From the NCBI RefSeq assembly GCF_025231485.1, contig NZ_CP104003.1, forward strand, positions 2,108,001 through 2,172,000: 64,000 bases of DNA, given 5' to 3'. The translations under genes were made by a program, and so were the position numbers. Numbering within the stretch: position 1 is the stretch's first letter; each line of letters opens with the position of its first letter. Below are positions 44,049 through 52,905 of the stretch, piece by piece. The notes under the pieces are model-generated. The model was not told the DNA's origin. It made no database searches and saw only the letters and a program-made list of their open reading frames with translations. Source of the stretch: Salinirubellus salinus (GTDB lineage: Archaea; Halobacteriota; Halobacteria; Halobacteriales; Haloarculaceae).

Positions 44049-45077
44049 GTGAGAATCATCGCTCGAAACAACCAAAACCTTGAAAAGGATGCATTGACAG
44101 ACGATTGCGGTCGGACCCGACGGCACTTTCTGACCGGGGCGGCAGCGATTGCGACGGCCGGCGTCGTGTCCGGACGCGCGATGGCGGACGACCGGCCGAT
44201 CGAAGAAGAGGGCGAGATTGTCGACCTGGACTACGACGGCGGCACGCTTTATCCAGGCGAGACCGAGACAATCCAACGCGTTGAGTACAATCTCGGAGCT
44301 GCTGACCGAGTCGTGTCTCTCGCAAATGCCTTCTTCCAAGGAGGTGAGAGCATCGAGAGCGTAACCTACAGCTTCGACGACGACTCTATTCCTGACAAGA
44401 CAGTCTCCCCAGATAGATTCAACGCTGAGCGACGGGAAACGCGGGAGGGACTGGTCGTGGTTGAATACCCAGTCGCAGAACTCGGAGAACCCGTAGCGGT
44501 TCCCGATGGTACTATCCTCACAATCGATGTCACAATCACCGACGAGCCAACAGCAGGCCCCCTTGAGACGGAGCATGCGGTCCGGCTGGGCTCAGATGTA
44601 GACCGAGTCATCATCGGCTCCGAGAAAGAGCAAGTCCTGACAGACGGCCCAACCCCAACGGAGACCGTGATTACTGAACCCAGTTACACATCAGACATCC
44701 TGTACGTAAAGGACGGAACAGCAGAACAGATCAGCGAGAGCCAACCCTCCTCACGAGACGCCGAGTTCTCACTCGTCGCCGACCAGCCGTCGTACTACGA
44801 CAGCATGGACGGGTACGAACGAGTGACAGTCACACCCGAACAGCCGACGGTCGGCGAACAAGTGACGGTTGAGGTCGTCGTCACCAACATCGGCGATGGG
44901 GCCGGCACATATCACGCCCGACTCGATAACTACTTCACCATCTTCGGGAGTCAGGACGTGGAGCTCGAACCAGGCGAGAAGACCACTCTCGAATTTACTT
45001 TCAGCTTTGACAAGGCCGGCACCCACCAGCTGTTCCTGACGAACGACCGCATCGCCGAAGTCGTCGTCACGGAGTAG
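44049..45077 (+). CDS. Tat-exported beta-domain protein (CARDB-like)
   Basis: The 342-residue protein starts at GTG 44049. Its signal TRRHFLTGAAAIATAGVVSG has the twin-arginine motif RRHFL, and the mature part begins near GRAMADDRP without a lipobox cysteine, so it is secreted folded. The middle has beta strands (YPGETETIQRVEYNLGAADR). Residues 250-342 form a CARDB-like domain (PTVGEQVTVEVVVTNIGDGA). Function is unknown. GC content is lower than the neighbouring trmY and SPFH genes. Downstream (45078-45308) is a decayed IS end. Confidence 0.75.
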   Translation: MRIIARNNQNLEKDALTDDCGRTRRHFLTGAAAIATAGVVSGRAMADDRPIEEEGEIVDLDYDGGTLYPGETETIQRVEYNLGAADRVVSLANAFFQGGESIESVTYSFDDDSIPDKTVSPDRFNAERRETREGLVVVEYPVAELGEPVAVPDGTILTIDVTITDEPTAGPLETEHAVRLGSDVDRVIIGSEKEQVLTDGPTPTETVITEPSYTSDILYVKDGTAEQISESQPSSRDAEFSLVADQPSYYDSMDGYERVTVTPEQPTVGEQVTVEVVVTNIGDGAGTYHARLDNYFTIFGSQDVELEPGEKTTLEFTFSFDKAGTHQLFLTNDRIAEVVVTE

Positions 45078-45179
45078 CTGGCCACCTAAAATCCCCTGTC
45101 TGATCGGTCCGGTTCCCCCGCCCGCATGGCCGCGTGTTTCTGCGCTGACCGCACCCACGCTACGGCAGCTCAAGTGAAC

Positions 45180-45204
45180 TGCCTCGAGGTCAAGCCCCGA
45201 GGCA
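45180..45204. mobile_element. IS200/IS605-like hairpin remnant
   Basis: TGCCTCG and CGAGGCA form a perfect 7-bp stem around AGGTCAAGCCC. Stem-loops of this form occur at ends of haloarchaeal IS1341-type elements. It sits alone in the 231-bp gap between the Tat protein and the GIDE-like gene. The element type is inferred from the hairpin alone. Confidence 0.4.
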
Positions 45205-45308
45205 CTCGCCTTGATTCTTCTGTAGACGACCGAGTAGACCGCTCACGAGGCGAGGAAGAGACCACCACTCACAAGCCGCGGACCTCAGAGACAGCCAGTC
45301 AACCCCAA

Positions 45309-46049
45309 TTAGCCCAGCCAAAGCGTGAGCCCAAGCACGAAACCAGCTCCACTGGCAAGCAGTCCAATTACTGCCGTCCGGGCCATCCGTCGGAGCGTCG
45401 CCCCAGGTGAGCGGTCCGAAACGACGGTCGGGTCGAGGCCAAGTCCCTCATCGGTCTCGACGAGTCGGCCCATGACGAGCACCTCTGCACCCGGCTCAAG
45501 CACTCCTTCGCGGTAGCGTCGTGTTCCTAGCGAGAGCGCACGGGCGAGGAGACTCACGACCGGAGGCCGTCGGTGCCATATCGTTCGTGACGGCACCTCG
45601 TGTCGCCGCTCGAAGGACCGGAGCGCATCGGCGGGCGTCTCGCCCGGGACTACCTCGGCAACCGACCCGTCTGCGAGGACGAGACTGGCTGTCGGCGCAA
45701 CGAGCGAGATGTCAGCCGTCGGCGTCCGCACCTGAAACGGCTCGGCGACGCTCGTCCGCGCGAGCTGGACCCACGTCGGAAGCGGAACGACACCCAAACG
45801 GCGCTCCTCGACTGTCGCCTGCACGGCCAGCGCGCTCTGCTCAGAGAGAGGACTCTCAAGTGGACCGTTTGAGCCAGCGTGTGCCGTCCCTTCGACCCGG
45901 ACGCAATCACCGGGCGTGGGCGAGGCGAGGGTATCGAACGCAGGGGCGCGAACCGCACGCGTCGTTTGCCACGCGTACGCGCCGCTGACGAGCACACCGA
46001 GTGCCCCGAGTGCCAGCAGCGCGACAGCGAATACGTCGAGTGGCGTCAC
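45309..46049 (-). CDS. GIDE-domain-like membrane protein
   Basis: This 246-residue protein has an N-terminal span (VFAVALLALGALGVLVSGAY). A beta domain (residues 40-185) follows with CVRVEGTAHAGSNGPLESPL, SALAVQATVEERRL and VLEPGAEVLVMGRLVETDEG. The C-terminal span is TAVIGLLASGAGFVLGLTLW. The order of a leading span, a GIDE-type beta domain opening with an added-glycan-like motif, and a trailing span matches haloarchaeal proteins labelled E3 ubiquitin ligase-like after the eukaryotic MUL1 family; no RING is present. It lies 23 bp after the SPFH gene on the same strand, suggesting a shared membrane-microdomain role. Confidence 0.6.
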   Translation of the reverse strand: MTPLDVFAVALLALGALGVLVSGAYAWQTTRAVRAPAFDTLASPTPGDCVRVEGTAHAGSNGPLESPLSEQSALAVQATVEERRLGVVPLPTWVQLARTSVAEPFQVRTPTADISLVAPTASLVLADGSVAEVVPGETPADALRSFERRHEVPSRTIWHRRPPVVSLLARALSLGTRRYREGVLEPGAEVLVMGRLVETDEGLGLDPTVVSDRSPGATLRRMARTAVIGLLASGAGFVLGLTLWLG

Positions 46050-46072
46050 AAGCCTTCACCTCGATCGACAGG

Positions 46073-47098
46073 TCAGGACCCACTTGCCGTAGGCGTGGGC
46101 GTCGGCGTCGTCCCTGCCGTCGCGTCGACCGAGGTGTCGAACCCCGCGCCCACGTCCGACTCGTTCGTCCCGCCACCGTTCGTGCTCGACCCGGTCTGGA
46201 GGATGATGGGCGTCCCCTCATCGTCGGTCGCGAGGATGACCTTGTCCGAGGCGTCGATGGCCTCGATGTACTGCTGGCGCAGGACGATGGGGTTCTCACG
46301 TAGCGCCTGCCCGCGGATCTCGATGACCCGCGCGTCGGCCTCGGCCTGGACCTCCTGGCGTTCCTTGTCCTTGCGTGCCTGCTGGATCTCGAACTCCTTC
46401 TGCTGGACCTCCTGCTTGGCGATCTCCTTCTCGTTCAGCGCGCGGTCGTAGGACTCGGGCAGGTCGACCTCCCGGACCTGCACCTCCTCGAGGACGAGCG
46501 CCTCGTCGTCGAAGACGGACTCCAGTTTCTGCTGGGCGGCGGTCGCGAGGCGCTCGCGCCCACTGCTCGTGTAGATCTCGCTCGTCTGGATACCGGCGGC
46601 CTCGTCGCGGAGCTGTGAGCGGACCGAGGGCCGGATGAGCCGTTCTTCTGCCTGCCCGACGGTCCGCCACTGCGTGACGAACGTCGAGGTGTCGTTGGCC
46701 TGCACCCGGTAGCGGACCGTCAGGTCGATGTCGACGGTCGTCCCGTTGACGCTCTGGACGACCACCGCGTCCGCGCGGCCGGGTTTGTCACCCTCGCCCT
46801 GCGTGTTCGCCATCGTGTAGGTTCGGGGACGGATCTCCACGTCCTGCACCGAATCCTTCACGGGTACGATGAGGTGCGCGCCGGGCTGGAACTCCGTGCC
46901 CGTCACCGCACCGAAGGACTTCTGGACGCCGACGTGCCCCTCGGGCACCTGGTGATAGCCACCGGCGAGGACGCCGAGGACCAGCAGGCCGACGACGGCG
47001 ATGCCCGCGAGCCGGACGAACCGACCGACGTTCACGTCGGGGAGCGAAGGCCCAGAGTCCGACCCGGAGTCCGGACCGGGACCGGGGATGTCGCTCAT
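46073..47098 (-). CDS. SPFH/prohibitin-domain membrane protein
   Basis: The 341-residue protein opens with a Ser/Gly/Asp-rich cytoplasmic tail, then a membrane span (VRLAGIAVVGLLVLGVLAGG). The SPFH domain (residues 50-215) has VPEGHVGVQKSFGAVTGTEF and GTTVDIDLTVRYRVQ, followed by EEVQVREVDLPESYDRALNE. A coiled coil (EIAKQEVQQKEFEIQQARKD) drives oligomerisation. The C-terminus is Thr/Gly-rich. Such proteins form ring-shaped scaffolds and affect protease activity or membrane domains. It is the first gene of an operon with the GIDE-like gene and is divergent from 47268. Confidence 0.9.
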   Translation of the reverse strand: MSDIPGPGPDSGSDSGPSLPDVNVGRFVRLAGIAVVGLLVLGVLAGGYHQVPEGHVGVQKSFGAVTGTEFQPGAHLIVPVKDSVQDVEIRPRTYTMANTQGEGDKPGRADAVVVQSVNGTTVDIDLTVRYRVQANDTSTFVTQWRTVGQAEERLIRPSVRSQLRDEAAGIQTSEIYTSSGRERLATAAQQKLESVFDDEALVLEEVQVREVDLPESYDRALNEKEIAKQEVQQKEFEIQQARKDKERQEVQAEADARVIEIRGQALRENPIVLRQQYIEAIDASDKVILATDDEGTPIILQTGSSTNGGGTNESDVGAGFDTSVDATAGTTPTPTPTASGS

Positions 47099-47267
47099 CG
47101 GTGCACCTGCCGCGCAGTCGCTACTCGGAACCGCTGTACGGGGACCATGAACGTTCGTTCAGGAGGCGCGTGAAAAGCCCCACGGTCTCCGGTCGGAACA
47201 CACACGGGCGAGTCCACCGTCACCAGTCCACCGCAGTCGTTTTGTCCCACCCGCCTCGGGTACGAAC

Positions 47268-48089
47268 GTGCGTCCCCGCCTTCCCTCCCTCCGACCGTTC
47301 AGCGTCGGCACCGGCCTGTTCGCCGGCGTCTGCGCCGGCCTGCTCGCACACCACCTCGCGCCCGGCGTCGCCATTCCAGACCTCGGCTCCGGTCCCGGCG
47401 TCGGTCTCGCCCCCGCCGTCGGCTTCCTCGTCCTGCTCGGCGTCTGGGTCGCCCTCGAACAGGTCCCCGAAGCCGTCGACCGCCTGCTGCTCGCACGTGG
47501 ACACTACGCGCTCGGCGCGTTCGCGCTCTGTCCAGCGCTGGCCGTCCTCGTCGTCGACGCAACCGGCGCCGTGGCGCTGGCCGAAGCCACCAGAGTGCAG
47601 GCGCTCGTAGTCGCGCTCGTGGGACTGGCTGCCACCTCGGCGGCGACCGGCCAGCGAGCGCGACTCCTGCGCGAGCGCGAGGCGGTCGAACTCGCCGTCG
47701 AGGCCGTCGAGGTCAGGCGGCGTCGACTGGCGGTCACCGCCGCGTCGTTCGTCGTCTTCTACGCCGGCTTCGCCGCCGTCTACCCCGCGGTCTTCTCGGT
47801 CGCGTCGTTCGTCGGTATGGCAATCGGGCTCGGCGTCGGCGCGTTCGTCGTGGGTGAACGCCGGGTCGACCTGACCGTCCTCGACCGGGGGCTGCTCGTC
47901 GGCGCGAGCGGCCACCTCGGTGCGAGTCTCGTCGCGTGGCAGCGCGTCCACAGCGTGACCGTCGACGGCGACACCCTGACCGTCCGGCGCGGACTCCCGT
48001 GGCCGCTCGTCTACCGGGTCGACCTCGGCGAATCCGACGACCGGAACGCAGTGGTCGAGACGCTCCGAGCACGCGTCGACGGCCGCTGA
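47268..48089 (+). CDS. Polytopic membrane protein with C-terminal PH-like domain
   Basis: GTG 47268 gives 273 residues. Several hydrophobic spans (GTGLFAGVCAGLLAHHLAPG, PAVGFLVLLGVWVALEQVPE, VVFYAGFAAVYPAVFSVASF) precede a basic amphipathic helix and a short beta domain (VHSVTVDGDTLTVRRGLPWP) resembling a bacterial PH domain. I do not recognise the family. It is divergent from the SPFH gene with a 169-bp intergenic region, and it is 78 bp before the ABC gene, so operon membership is possible but not shown. Confidence 0.6.
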   Translation: MRPRLPSLRPFSVGTGLFAGVCAGLLAHHLAPGVAIPDLGSGPGVGLAPAVGFLVLLGVWVALEQVPEAVDRLLLARGHYALGAFALCPALAVLVVDATGAVALAEATRVQALVVALVGLAATSAATGQRARLLREREAVELAVEAVEVRRRRLAVTAASFVVFYAGFAAVYPAVFSVASFVGMAIGLGVGAFVVGERRVDLTVLDRGLLVGASGHLGASLVAWQRVHSVTVDGDTLTVRRGLPWPLVYRVDLGESDDRNAVVETLRARVDGR

Positions 48090-48167
48090 GCGACCGACAC
48101 CTCGATACGCTGGCCACCCGACACGTTCTTCACTCGCTCCGTCGATACGCGAGGCGTCCCCCTGACC

Positions 48168-49001
48168 ATGGATTCAGTCGAGACCTCCCACCTGACCAAG
48201 CGTTACGGCGACACGGTCGCCGTCGATTCGCTCGACCTCGCGGTCCCCGAGGGTACCGTCTACGGCTTCCTGGGCCCGAACGGCGCCGGCAAGACCACGA
48301 CGATGCGGATGCTCACCTCGCTCGTCCGGCCGACGAGCGGGTCGGCGACCGTCGCCGGCGTCAACGTGACCGACCGCGAGGCGCTCGTCTCCCACATCGG
48401 CTACCTCCCCGAGGAGCCCCCGCTGTACGATGAACTCACCGCTCGCGAGCAACTCACCTACGCCGCCGGCCTCCGCGGGATCCCCGAACCCACCGCGCGC
48501 GAGCGGATGGACGACTACTTCGAGCGCCTCGACCTCGCGGACGACGCCGACCTTCGCATCGACGCCTACTCGAAGGGGATGCGCCAGAAGACCGCGTTCG
48601 TCCAGGCGCTGCTGCACGAACCGGACGTGCTGTTCCTCGACGAGCCCACCTCGGGCCTCGACCCCCGGGCGGCCCGGACCATCCGCGACACCATCGACGG
48701 GCTGGCCGACTCCGGGACGACCGTCTTCCTCTCGACGCACATTCTCCCCGTCGTCGACGAACACGCAGACGTCGTGGGTGTGCTCTCGGAGGGTCGCCTC
48801 GTCGCCGAGGGACCGCCAGCGGACCTGAAACGGCGGGCCGACGCCGGCGAGGAGGCCGACGACGACCGCTCGCTCGAGGACGTGTTCCTCGACGTGACGA
48901 GCGAGGACCCCGCGTCCGGCGACAGCGACAGCGAGGACGAGGGCGAGACGGCCACGCCAGAGGCGGCGAGCGCCGGTCACGGTCCCGAGGCCGATGGCTG
49001 A
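48168..49001 (+). CDS. ABC transporter ATP-binding protein
   Basis: This 277-residue protein has Walker A GPNGAGKTTTMRML (about residue 37), the Q-loop region HIGYLPEEPPLYDELTAREQ, an ABC signature YSKGMRQKTAFVQAL and Walker B VLFLDEPTSGLDPRAARTIR. The C-terminal 45 residues form an acidic tail (DSDSEDEGETATPEAASAG). It belongs to the ABC-2/ABC-type export ATPase group. Its stop overlaps the permease start by 8 bp. The pair forms a complete transporter of unknown substrate. Confidence 0.93.
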   Translation: MDSVETSHLTKRYGDTVAVDSLDLAVPEGTVYGFLGPNGAGKTTTMRMLTSLVRPTSGSATVAGVNVTDREALVSHIGYLPEEPPLYDELTAREQLTYAAGLRGIPEPTARERMDDYFERLDLADDADLRIDAYSKGMRQKTAFVQALLHEPDVLFLDEPTSGLDPRAARTIRDTIDGLADSGTTVFLSTHILPVVDEHADVVGVLSEGRLVAEGPPADLKRRADAGEEADDDRSLEDVFLDVTSEDPASGDSDSEDEGETATPEAASAGHGPEADG

Positions 49002-50736
49002 GCCGGCGTGGCTCGGGCAGGCCCGCCGCGTCGCGCGGATGGAGTTCCGCCGGAGCGTCCGCAAGGTCCGCGGGAGCGGCCTCCGAATGGGTGGGTTGCT
49101 ACTCGCGGCTGGGTTCTTCACGCTCGTCGCCGTGGGGTTCTCGGCGCTCCTGATCTCGCTCGACCCCGACGTGAGCGGGTTCACCGTCCCGGACGTCTTT
49201 CGCGGGACCGTCGCCGGCCAGTGGCTGTTCGCACTCGTCATCCTCACCCAGCGGGTGGTCTCGAACTTCCCGGAACCCGAGGCCGAGGCCTTCGTCCTGA
49301 CGACGATCCCGGTCCGGGCGGCCGTCCTCGGCCAGATGCTCGCCGAGACCTACCGGGCGCTGGCGTACATCGGTCTCCCCGTGCTCGCGCTCGCGGGTTC
49401 GCTCGCGTACGTGGCCGGCGCGCCGCTCCTGTTCGTCGCCGTCGTGCTCGCGTTCGGCCTGTTCGTCGCCAGCGTCTGTGCCGTCGCCGCCGCGCTCGGC
49501 TACGGCCTCAAGCTCCTCGTCGCTCGCGTCCCCGGCATCGCACGCAACCAGACCCTCCTCGGAGTGCTCGCCGTCCTCCTCTTCTTCGGCGGCTACACGC
49601 TCGTCCAGTTGCAGGTGGTCGACTACAGCGTCCTCGGCGTGCTCCCGATGGGCTGGTTCGTCGACCTCGCGGTGCTCGGCTCGCCCGTCGAGGGCTCCGC
49701 GCTGCTCGCACTCGGCGCCGCCGCGTTCGGTCTCGGTGGTATCGCCCTCGCTGTCGCGCTCGGCGCACCGCTGGCGACGGCACTCTGGCTCGGTGACTCC
49801 GTCGAGGGGCGCGTCGAGCGCGAGCAGGCCCGCGTCGGCACCGCCAGCGGCGACCCGCTCGCCGCCGCCATCTCCCCACTCGCGTTCCCGGTCGGCCGGC
49901 CCGCCACGCGACGGGTCGCCCAGCGGACCGTCCTGCTCGCACGACGGGCGCCCATCAAGCTGAGCTTCCTGCTGACGCCGTTCGTCCTCGGTGCGGTGGG
50001 CCTCGGGAACCTCGCCGCCTCCGGTAATCTCGCGGCCACCATCGGCCCGCTCGCGCCCGTGCTGGCCGTGACGCTCCCGTGGCTCACCGGCGCTGCGCTC
50101 GCGCTCAACCCGCTCGGCGACGAGGGGCGCGTCCTCCCGGTGACGCTCACCGCGCTCACCGACGGCCGGGCGTACGTCCGTGGTCTCGCGCTCCCCGGTC
50201 TGCTCTACGGCGTCCCCCTCGCCGTCGTCCTCACCCCGCTGGCGACGCTCGGCGGGACCTACACCGCGCTCGAGGTGGCCTGTCTCACCCTCCTCGCTGG
50301 CGTCACCGCCGCCAGCTCCGCGGCGCTCGCCCCGGGCGTCGGCGTCGCGTTCCCCCGCCTGAACGCCGTCCGCGTCGTCCGGGGCCGCGACCTCGTCCCG
50401 CCGCGGTTCACCGCCATCGCCCTCCACGGCGCCGCCGTCTTCGGCCTCGGCGGGTTCGCGGCCGCCGCGCTGCTCGCCCCCGACGCGACCCGGACGGGTC
50501 TCGCCGTGGTCGTCGGTGGCCTGCTCGCGCTCCCGTTCGACCTCGCGGCGACCCGCGGCCTGCCGACGGCCGGCGTCGCGGCGGGACTCAGAGACGCCGG
50601 CGACGCCATCGCAGCCGTCCCCAACCTCGCCTTCCGCTGGGGCGGGTACCTCATCCCGCCGCTCGTCGGAGTGGGACTCGCGCTCGCGGCACTCCGGTTC
50701 GCCCGCCGACGCTACGAGCGCTTCGAGGTCGACTGA
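48994..50736 (+). CDS. ABC-type membrane permease
   Basis: The 580-residue polytopic protein has about 12 spans, starting after the amphipathic EPAWLGQARRVARMEFRRSV. Hydrophobic blocks include LRMGGLLLAAGFFTLVAVGF and GALVLILTQRV-type segments near residues 70-110, and there are repeated Gly/Ala-rich spans to the end. It is the partner of the ATPase immediately upstream (8-bp overlap). Haloarchaeal large ABC-2 permeases of this length are usually unannotated exporters. A long antisense frame over the gene is a GC artefact. Confidence 0.85.
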   Translation: MAEPAWLGQARRVARMEFRRSVRKVRGSGLRMGGLLLAAGFFTLVAVGFSALLISLDPDVSGFTVPDVFRGTVAGQWLFALVILTQRVVSNFPEPEAEAFVLTTIPVRAAVLGQMLAETYRALAYIGLPVLALAGSLAYVAGAPLLFVAVVLAFGLFVASVCAVAAALGYGLKLLVARVPGIARNQTLLGVLAVLLFFGGYTLVQLQVVDYSVLGVLPMGWFVDLAVLGSPVEGSALLALGAAAFGLGGIALAVALGAPLATALWLGDSVEGRVEREQARVGTASGDPLAAAISPLAFPVGRPATRRVAQRTVLLARRAPIKLSFLLTPFVLGAVGLGNLAASGNLAATIGPLAPVLAVTLPWLTGAALALNPLGDEGRVLPVTLTALTDGRAYVRGLALPGLLYGVPLAVVLTPLATLGGTYTALEVACLTLLAGVTAASSAALAPGVGVAFPRLNAVRVVRGRDLVPPRFTAIALHGAAVFGLGGFAAAALLAPDATRTGLAVVVGGLLALPFDLAATRGLPTAGVAAGLRDAGDAIAAVPNLAFRWGGYLIPPLVGVGLALAALRFARRRYERFEVD

Positions 50737-50819
50737 CGCCACGGCCGAGGGCGACGCTATCGACCGCGAAGTGGCGTTCGCCGGGCGCCGTCGGGCGAAG
50801 CGATACCGATCGCTACCGT

Positions 50820-50966
50820 GTGTCTCGAACGACGAAGTGGACGGGGGGTGACCTCGCGCGCTGGGCGCTCGCACTGCGCGCTCGGGAGTCGTGGTGGCGA
50901 GAGCGGCTCGCCCGCGACACCGACCCGAAGACCGCAGCGAACGGGAGCGAGGCGGTCGGTGGTTGA
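50820..50966 (+). CDS. Possible small basic protein, 48 residues
   Basis: A GTG-started frame reads MSRTTKWTGGDLARWALALR then ARESWWRERLARDTD. It is Trp/Arg-rich and lies between the ABC operon and the tRNA-Pro gene. No Shine-Dalgarno or TATA box is clear and I recognise no homologue, so it may be chance in GC-rich DNA. Confidence 0.25.
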   Translation: MSRTTKWTGGDLARWALALRARESWWRERLARDTDPKTAANGSEAVGG

Positions 50967-51012
50967 ACCGAGTCGGAACCGTTAAACCTCGGTCCTGCCT
51001 TGCCCGTAATGC

Positions 51013-51085
51013 GGGCCGATGGGGTAGCTTGGTATCCTTCGAGGATCGGGTCCTCGGTACCTCGGTTCAAATCCGAGTCGGCCCA
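51013..51085 (+). tRNA. trnP: tRNA-Pro (anticodon CGG)
   Basis: The 73-nt cloverleaf has acceptor arms GGGCCGA/TCGGCCC (7 bp), then D-arm GGG/CCT. The anticodon arm is CGAGG/CCTCG around ATCGGGT, with CGG at the anticodon preceded by T33. The T-arm is CTCGG/CCGAG around TTCAAAT, and A73 ends the gene. CCA is not encoded. The CGG anticodon reads proline CCG. An oligo-T run (TTTTTT, 51090-51095) directly follows. Confidence 0.95.
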
Positions 51086-51089
51086 TCAA

Positions 51090-51095
51090 ATTTTT
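51090..51095 (+). terminator. Oligo-T terminator of tRNA-Pro
   Basis: TTTTTT five bases after the tRNA end is the usual archaeal oligo-T stop for tRNA genes. Confidence 0.5.
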
Positions 51096-51243
51096 TACAC
51101 TTCTAGATGAGTAGCGGAGAGTCGGATCCACGAGAACGTATCTGATTCACAGCATTGTAGCGAGCGTGTCGATTACGCCGCAGGTGGCCACGCAGAGCTG
51201 TGTCCTTCTCGGTGACGGGTGGGCGGTCGAGAGGGGGTGAAGG

Positions 51244-51250
51244 TTTATAA
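51244..51250 (+). promoter_or_regulatory. TATA-like element of the TnpB gene
   Basis: TTTATAA lies 24 nt before GTG 51275, which supports that start as leaderless over the in-frame GTG at 51257. Confidence 0.55.
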
Positions 51251-51274
51251 GCGAAAGTGGGACCATCAGACCAC

Positions 51275-52480
51275 GTGCCCGGCGAGTACCTGTACCGGAC
51301 GGCAATCACGCGGTTGCGCGTCAGCGAGGAGGGAGCTGAACGGCTCGAGCGGCTCATAGACGCATGGCGCGTGGGCTGTGCGATGGCGACGGATATCGCC
51401 TGGCCGACCATCGACGACCCGCAGGCGCTGCAGTCAGCGGCGTACGAGCGTGTTCGCGAGTCGTCCGGCCTGAAGAGCCAGCACGCCATCCTCGTCTGTC
51501 GGCAGGTCGCCAAGGCACTCCGTAGCATCGAGGCGAGGCGCCAGCGTGGACAGCAAGTCTCGAAACCCGTGTTTCGTTCGCCGACGGTCACTTACGGCCA
51601 GCGGACGATGACGGTGTTCGAGGACGGCTGGGTCTCGCTCACGACGCTCGGCGAGCGCGCTGCGTGTCAGCTCGTGCTCCCGAATGACGACGATGGGTAT
51701 CAACAGCAGTACCTCGAGAACGACTCGTGGGAGCCGACCGAGAGCACCCTCACCCGTCGTGACGGTGTCTACTATCTCCACCTCGGCTTTCGACGCCCCG
51801 CCCCAGCGACCGAGTCACCCGAGCACAGGACAGTCCTCGGTGTCGACCTCGGTATCGAACACCTCGCGGTGACGAGCACGGCCCGGTTCTTCTCGGGTCG
51901 GGCGTTCGCTCACGAGCAGCGCGAGCTACTGAAACGCGAACGGGAACTCCAGCAGACCGGGACACGGAGCGCGTATCGCACCCTGAGATGCCTCAAGGCG
52001 AGGTACCGGCGTCGCGCTCGTGACCGCCTCCACCGCGTCGCGAACGACATCCTCGACGAAGCCGTCCGGCACGACTGCACGACGATCGCGTTCGAGGACC
52101 TTCGCGGCATCCGCGAGAACGACCTGACAGTCACCGCAGTCAACCGGTGGGCGTTCCGCACGCTCGTCTCGTTCGTCGAGTACCGCGCTCGTGGACGCGG
52201 GCTCACGGTGGAGTACGTCGACCCGTCGTGCACCTCTATCGCCTGTTCGCGGGTCGGCTGCGACAGCGTCGACTCAGCGAACCGACCCGAGCGTGGCCAG
52301 TTTCGTTGTCGGGAGTGCGGGTACGAGGTTCACGCGGACTACAACGCCGCGAAGAACGTCGGGCTGAGATGTGTCCGTTCCGGCCACACGTCGTCGGAGC
52401 GGACGGGCGTCGGCCAGTGCGCCCTGCAGTCCGGAACCCTCGGACCGGACGGGTTCACGGGCAGGTCGAGCATCCCGTAG
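51275..52480 (+). CDS. tnpB: TnpB RNA-guided nuclease (IS1341/IS605-type)
   Basis: GTG 51275 gives about 401 residues. The RuvC acidic residues are seen in VLGVDLGIEHLAV (about 190), TIAFEDLRG (about 273) and EVHADYNAAKNVG (about 355). A zinc ribbon between them reads CSRVGCDS and CRECG, with CxxxC in place of the usual CxxC (an extra residue). The N-terminal REC-like and WED-like part starts VPGEYLYRTAITRLR. TnpB cuts DNA guided by an omega RNA from the element's right end; no TnpA partner is present. The gene sits 190 bp after a tRNA gene. The C-terminus LQSGTLGPDGFTGRSSIP is complete. Confidence 0.9.
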   Translation: MPGEYLYRTAITRLRVSEEGAERLERLIDAWRVGCAMATDIAWPTIDDPQALQSAAYERVRESSGLKSQHAILVCRQVAKALRSIEARRQRGQQVSKPVFRSPTVTYGQRTMTVFEDGWVSLTTLGERAACQLVLPNDDDGYQQQYLENDSWEPTESTLTRRDGVYYLHLGFRRPAPATESPEHRTVLGVDLGIEHLAVTSTARFFSGRAFAHEQRELLKRERELQQTGTRSAYRTLRCLKARYRRRARDRLHRVANDILDEAVRHDCTTIAFEDLRGIRENDLTVTAVNRWAFRTLVSFVEYRARGRGLTVEYVDPSCTSIACSRVGCDSVDSANRPERGQFRCRECGYEVHADYNAAKNVGLRCVRSGHTSSERTGVGQCALQSGTLGPDGFTGRSSIP

Positions 52481-52641
52481 CTCGACAGCTGGTATCCGGG
52501 TCGACCCTCTCTCCGTGGGTAACCGCGAGCCCTGTGGAACGCGGAGTGACCAGTCCCGTGGCGTGCAGTCGCCACTCAGGGTCGAGACACGGCATCACAC
52601 CACCGCACAGTTTACCAGTCCACGTCCTCGAGTCGCCGCCG
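52481..52641 (+). other. Possible omega-RNA/right-end region of TnpB
   Basis: In TnpB elements the guide RNA overlaps the 3' end of tnpB and runs into the right end. This stretch is GC-rich with short inverted segments (GGGTCGA near 52498 and 52580) but lacks a clear CACGACTGAAG-type terminal hairpin, so the boundary of the element is not visible. Confidence 0.3.
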
Positions 52642-52905
52642 ATGACTGTCGTCGCAGCGTTCACCGCCCCCTCCTCCGCGAGCGCCTTCGGGTCGCTCGG
52701 AGACGTCAGGGTCGAACTCGAGCGGTTCGTCCCGCTGAAAGAGGTGGCATCCCGTATCTCTGGGTCCTGAGGGTAGGCCGGGGGGAACTGGATGCCGCGT
52801 TCGCTGAACGCCTCCACAGGCAGCGGATGGAGGTGCTCGACAGCGTCGGGGGTGAGCACCTCCTGCAGATGCGGTGGCTCCGGGAGCCGAAGGAGTGGTG
52901 GATAC
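52642..52905 (+). pseudogene. Frameshifted N-terminal remnant of a Bat-type HTH-10 regulator
   Basis: ATG 52642 begins MTVVAAFTAPSSASAFGSLG and continues VRVELERFVPLKE, the conserved opening of haloarchaeal bacterio-opsin-activator-like regulators. Near 52745 the frame shifts by one, and GIPYLWVLRVGRGELDAAF followed by RMEVLDSVGGEHLLQMRW continues the same domain in another frame. The C-terminal HTH-10 domain is missing. It therefore looks like a decayed gene cut by the neighbouring mobile insertion. Confidence 0.65.

Noticed and set aside
49099-50874. 591-codon antisense frame over the ABC permease
   Set aside because: It is a low-complexity Arg/Glu/Gly-rich translation caused by codon bias opposite a real membrane protein gene.
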